22,982 nucleotides of DNA from SZUA-217 sp034658975 (GTDB taxonomy: Bacteria > Actinomycetota > Acidimicrobiia > Spongiisociales > ZC4RG35). The translations under genes were made by a program, and so were the position numbers. Below are positions 20,739 to 22,982 of the stretch, in pieces (positions within the stretch are counted from its first letter, which is position 1; every line of letters starts with the position of its first letter). Location: NCBI GenBank assembly GCA_034658975.1, contig JAYEGJ010000157.1, positions 1-22,982 on the forward strand, written 5' to 3'. The notes under the pieces were generated by a model. That model saw only the letters and a list, made by a program, of their open reading frames with translations. It did no database searches and had not been told where the DNA came from.

Positions 20739-21958
20739 GAATTCCCTTGACTCTGCTCTTCCAGAGCTTCCAAATACCACTCGATCGGGTGCTTTACCTC
20801 ATGGTTGTCGTCGAGGTGGCTCCGCAGTTGCATTTCACAGCCCGGATTGGCCGAGGCAACACGGGTCACACCAGTCGAACGTATCTGGTCGGCCTTTTGG
20901 TTTCCCAAATGCTCCGATGCCTCCGGCTGCAAGACCGTGTAGAGACCGGCGGCGCCGCAGCAGAAGCCGGCCTCGTCTATCTCGACCACCTCGAAGCCGG
21001 CAGCCTCCAGAATCAATCGAGGCTCCCTGATGACTCTCTGCGCATGACGGAGGTGGCACGGGTCCTGGATGGCTATCTGCCCGCGGGTGCCGGAAAGCCT
21101 CGGCAGCCGCCCCTCTTCGATTGCTCGGGCAACGGCGACAGTGATATCGACCGTCCGAGAGCCAACCGATTCGCCTCGCTCCGTCCAGTGCGAATAGGCC
21201 GCCAGGTGAGCCGAGCATCCCGCAGCCGTGGCAACGATTTGGTCGTAACCGGCGAAGGTCACTGCATTCCTATCCGCCAGCTCGTGAGCTTCGGCCGCCC
21301 GGCCGTCGTGAGCGGCCAGGGCACCGCAGCAGGTCTGCGAACTCGGGGCCTCGACCCGGTGGCCTGCCATCTCCAGCAATACGATGGCCGCTCGATTGAC
21401 CGGTCGAAACCACTCGTCCTGGATGCAGCCGGAGAGGAACCCGACGGTCCCTGCCTCTCCCGAGCCCCCGACATGCCCGATGGTGGGTCCGGAACGGCCG
21501 CGGAGGCTGCGGGCTCCAGCACTGATCCGAGCGAGTCTCTTGGGCGCCAGCCCGGTGAGTCGAAGCGACTGGGCCAGCGACAACAAAGTCCCTCCCGCTC
21601 TCATCAGGCTCCTGGAAGAAACCGAGCCAACGAGACGCTTGTAGCGCATCTGTCGCCCGGGGACCTGGGCCACGATCTCCGCCCTGGCCCCCTCCAGGGC
21701 CCGCCCGTAGGGAACGAGACCAGGACAAACCGGCTCACAGGCCCGGCAGCCGAGACACAGGTCGAGTATGCCGGCGAATGCCTCATCCACGTCGACCACG
21801 CCTTCGTGCACAGCAGTCATGGCGTGGAGCCGGCCACGTGGCGACGCCGTCTCCCTGCCCGTCATCCGGAACGTAGGGCAGACGGGAAGACATAGGCCGC
21901 ACTGCACGCAGGCGTTGAGTTCGTCGATGGTGGGGTGGTCAGCGGTCACCCAGGCCAT
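20735..21958 (-). CDS. glcF: Glycolate oxidase iron-sulfur subunit
   Basis: 407 residues. It passes electrons from the FAD subunits of glycolate (or related 2-hydroxyacid) oxidase to the respiratory chain, at the inner face of the membrane. Two 4Fe-4S motifs are complete: C17-C20-C23-C27P and C68-C71-C74-C78P. Two CCG domains follow: SGCIQDEWFRP with TCCGALAAHDGR, and DPCHLRHAQR with GFCCGAAGLY. This is the normal GlcF layout and length. The start shares a base with the glcE stop (TGATG), and GGGAGG lies about six bases upstream. The membrane-protein gene overlaps its stop. A lactate-utilisation (LutA) or D-lactate role is less likely given the GlcE partner. Confidence 0.93.
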   Translation of the reverse strand: MAWVTADHPTIDELNACVQCGLCLPVCPTFRMTGRETASPRGRLHAMTAVHEGVVDVDEAFAGILDLCLGCRACEPVCPGLVPYGRALEGARAEIVAQVPGRQMRYKRLVGSVSSRSLMRAGGTLLSLAQSLRLTGLAPKRLARISAGARSLRGRSGPTIGHVGGSGEAGTVGFLSGCIQDEWFRPVNRAAIVLLEMAGHRVEAPSSQTCCGALAAHDGRAAEAHELADRNAVTFAGYDQIVATAAGCSAHLAAYSHWTERGESVGSRTVDITVAVARAIEEGRLPRLSGTRGQIAIQDPCHLRHAQRVIREPRLILEAAGFEVVEIDEAGFCCGAAGLYTVLQPEASEHLGNQKADQIRSTGVTRVASANPGCEMQLRSHLDDNHEVKHPIEWYLEALEEQSQGNS

Positions 21959-22982
21959 CAAAGGCCTCCCGGGAGACGACCCGGATTGATCACGCGGGCC
22001 GGGTCGAACTGGGCGATCAGATCGCTCTGGAGTCGAAGTCCCGGCGGTGGGGTTCCCCAGGGATCGAAGCCGTCGAGGGAATCGGATGGTGCTTCTGCAA
22101 CCACCAGATGCCCCCCGGTGGTCTCTGCCCAAGAGCGCAGGTCGGCGGCGCCCTCGATGGTCCCGGAGGCGGCACGGATCTCCCCGACGCCATGAACGGC
22201 GAGGTAACGCCAGTCCGATGGGAGCCGGCGGATCCCCTCGGCGGTCAACGCCGGAGGCAGGCGCAGCGACCACCGGAAGTCCCCTGATGGGTCAGACGGC
22301 CAGTCATGCCCTGGCTGGCTGTCTCCCCCAAGCCGCCTGATCTTGCTCTCAACCTCGGCCTCGGTCCCCCATACGAAGACCCGCGATCCTGCGTTCTCCT
22401 CCAGGATGGCAAGGGGGCGGGCGATGGACGACGCTGCCTCCGGATGGTCGACGCGCACCGTTGCTGCGGCGGGTGGCACCGGCCAGAGCTTGAGGCAAAC
22501 GGAGACGATGATCCCGAGAGACCCGAAGGCACCGAAGTGCAGCCTTGGCACGTCGTACCCGGTGACGTTCTTGACCACGCGGCCCCCGCCCCGGACGATT
22601 CGCCCGTCGCCGGTGACCACGGTCGTCTCCAACAGACGCTCTCTCGTCCCGAACAGGCGCCCTCGACGCAGACCGGACGCGCCCGCTGCGATCACCCCGC
22701 CCAGAGTCGACGACCCGGGGACCTCGGGGAGCACCGCGCTTTGATTGTGTTCGGCGAGCATCGACCCGATCTGGTCAACTCTCGCTCCGGCGCCAACCAC
22801 AACGGTGAGATCGTCCGGCTCATAGACCTCGACGTCGGCCAGTCGGTCGGTCGACACCAGGATGTCGGCCGGAGGCGGTGATCCAAAACCCGAACGGGTT
22901 CCCCCGCCCCACACCTGAACGTTCAGGCCCTTTTCCGAAGCGTGGTGGAGAACAGCGACAACGTCGTGCGGCGTCTTGGGCG
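21958..22982 (-). CDS. glcE: Glycolate oxidase FAD-binding subunit (5' end beyond the window)
   Basis: The visible 341 codons are the C-terminal part of an FAD_binding_4 protein of the GlcE type. The frame is open to the window edge, and the first visible codons (TPHDVVAVLHHASEKGLNV then QVWGGGTRSGFG) are ordinary FAD-domain sequence, so the true start lies outside. Also seen: PGSSTLGGVIAAGASGLRR, the FAD-contacting GGRVVKNVTGYDVPRLHFG motif, FGSLGIIVSVCLKLWP, and the C-terminal FDPARVINPGRLPGG. The protein oxidises glycolate to glyoxylate together with GlcD, which is expected upstream outside the window, and GlcF. A short internal GTG at 22914 is not a likely start. Confidence 0.9.
   Translation of the reverse strand, partial: PKTPHDVVAVLHHASEKGLNVQVWGGGTRSGFGSPPPADILVSTDRLADVEVYEPDDLTVVVGAGARVDQIGSMLAEHNQSAVLPEVPGSSTLGGVIAAGASGLRRGRLFGTRERLLETTVVTGDGRIVRGGGRVVKNVTGYDVPRLHFGAFGSLGIIVSVCLKLWPVPPAAATVRVDHPEAASSIARPLAILEENAGSRVFVWGTEAEVESKIRRLGGDSQPGHDWPSDPSGDFRWSLRLPPALTAEGIRRLPSDWRYLAVHGVGEIRAASGTIEGAADLRSWAETTGGHLVVAEAPSDSLDGFDPWGTPPPGLRLQSDLIAQFDPARVINPGRLPGGL

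Overview
The window is GC-rich and densely coded. It looks like part of the chromosome of a high-GC actinobacterium, possibly from the Acidimicrobiia. This is inferred from base composition, frequent GTG/TTG starts, the fused 2-oxoacid dehydrogenase E1, the GT5/GlgX/GlgC/GlgB set, and many genes with a TAnnnT hexamer 6-8 nt before the start codon (the leaderless pattern common in Actinobacteria). No rRNA, tRNA, CRISPR array, IS element or phage gene was seen.

Layout. 1-101: intergenic repeat. 101-2170 (-): FabL-like short-chain dehydrogenase and a TolB-like propeller lipoprotein. 2256-2963 (+): class I methyltransferase, divergent from the lipoprotein. 2960-4867 (-): a two-gene unit made of a CMD/AhpD-family gene interrupted by an in-frame UGA, then a gamma-glutamylcyclotransferase/GNAT fusion. 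5035-6318 (-): diaminopimelate decarboxylase, preceded by a 460-nt non-coding stretch with strong hairpins. 6781-7500 (-): unrecognised protein. 7627-10795 (+): leucine/valine-type dehydrogenase overlapping a fused E1 alpha-beta, a plausible branched-chain amino acid oxidation pair. 10834-17233: glycogen locus, with glgX-glgA (+) facing glgB-glgC (-). 17492-20064 (+): argS and a GNAT protein. 20124-22982 (-): glcE (cut by the window edge), glcF and a small membrane protein, all overlapping.

The most exciting element is the gene at 4307-4867. Its UGA sits exactly at the second Cys of the AhpD CxxC motif (Cys-His-Tyr-UGA-Val-Thr-His-His). It is followed by a perfect 7-bp hairpin with a GGUCU loop, 18 nt after the UGA, which is the geometry of a bacterial SECIS element. 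I read it as one 186-residue selenoprotein that ordinary gene calling would split into two small ORFs.

A second theme is a set of dispersed repeats shared between distant parts of the window. One is an imperfect 40-bp palindrome centred on AACGTT that has become part of a protein linker in the cyclotransferase/GNAT fusion. Related halves lie between glgB and argS.
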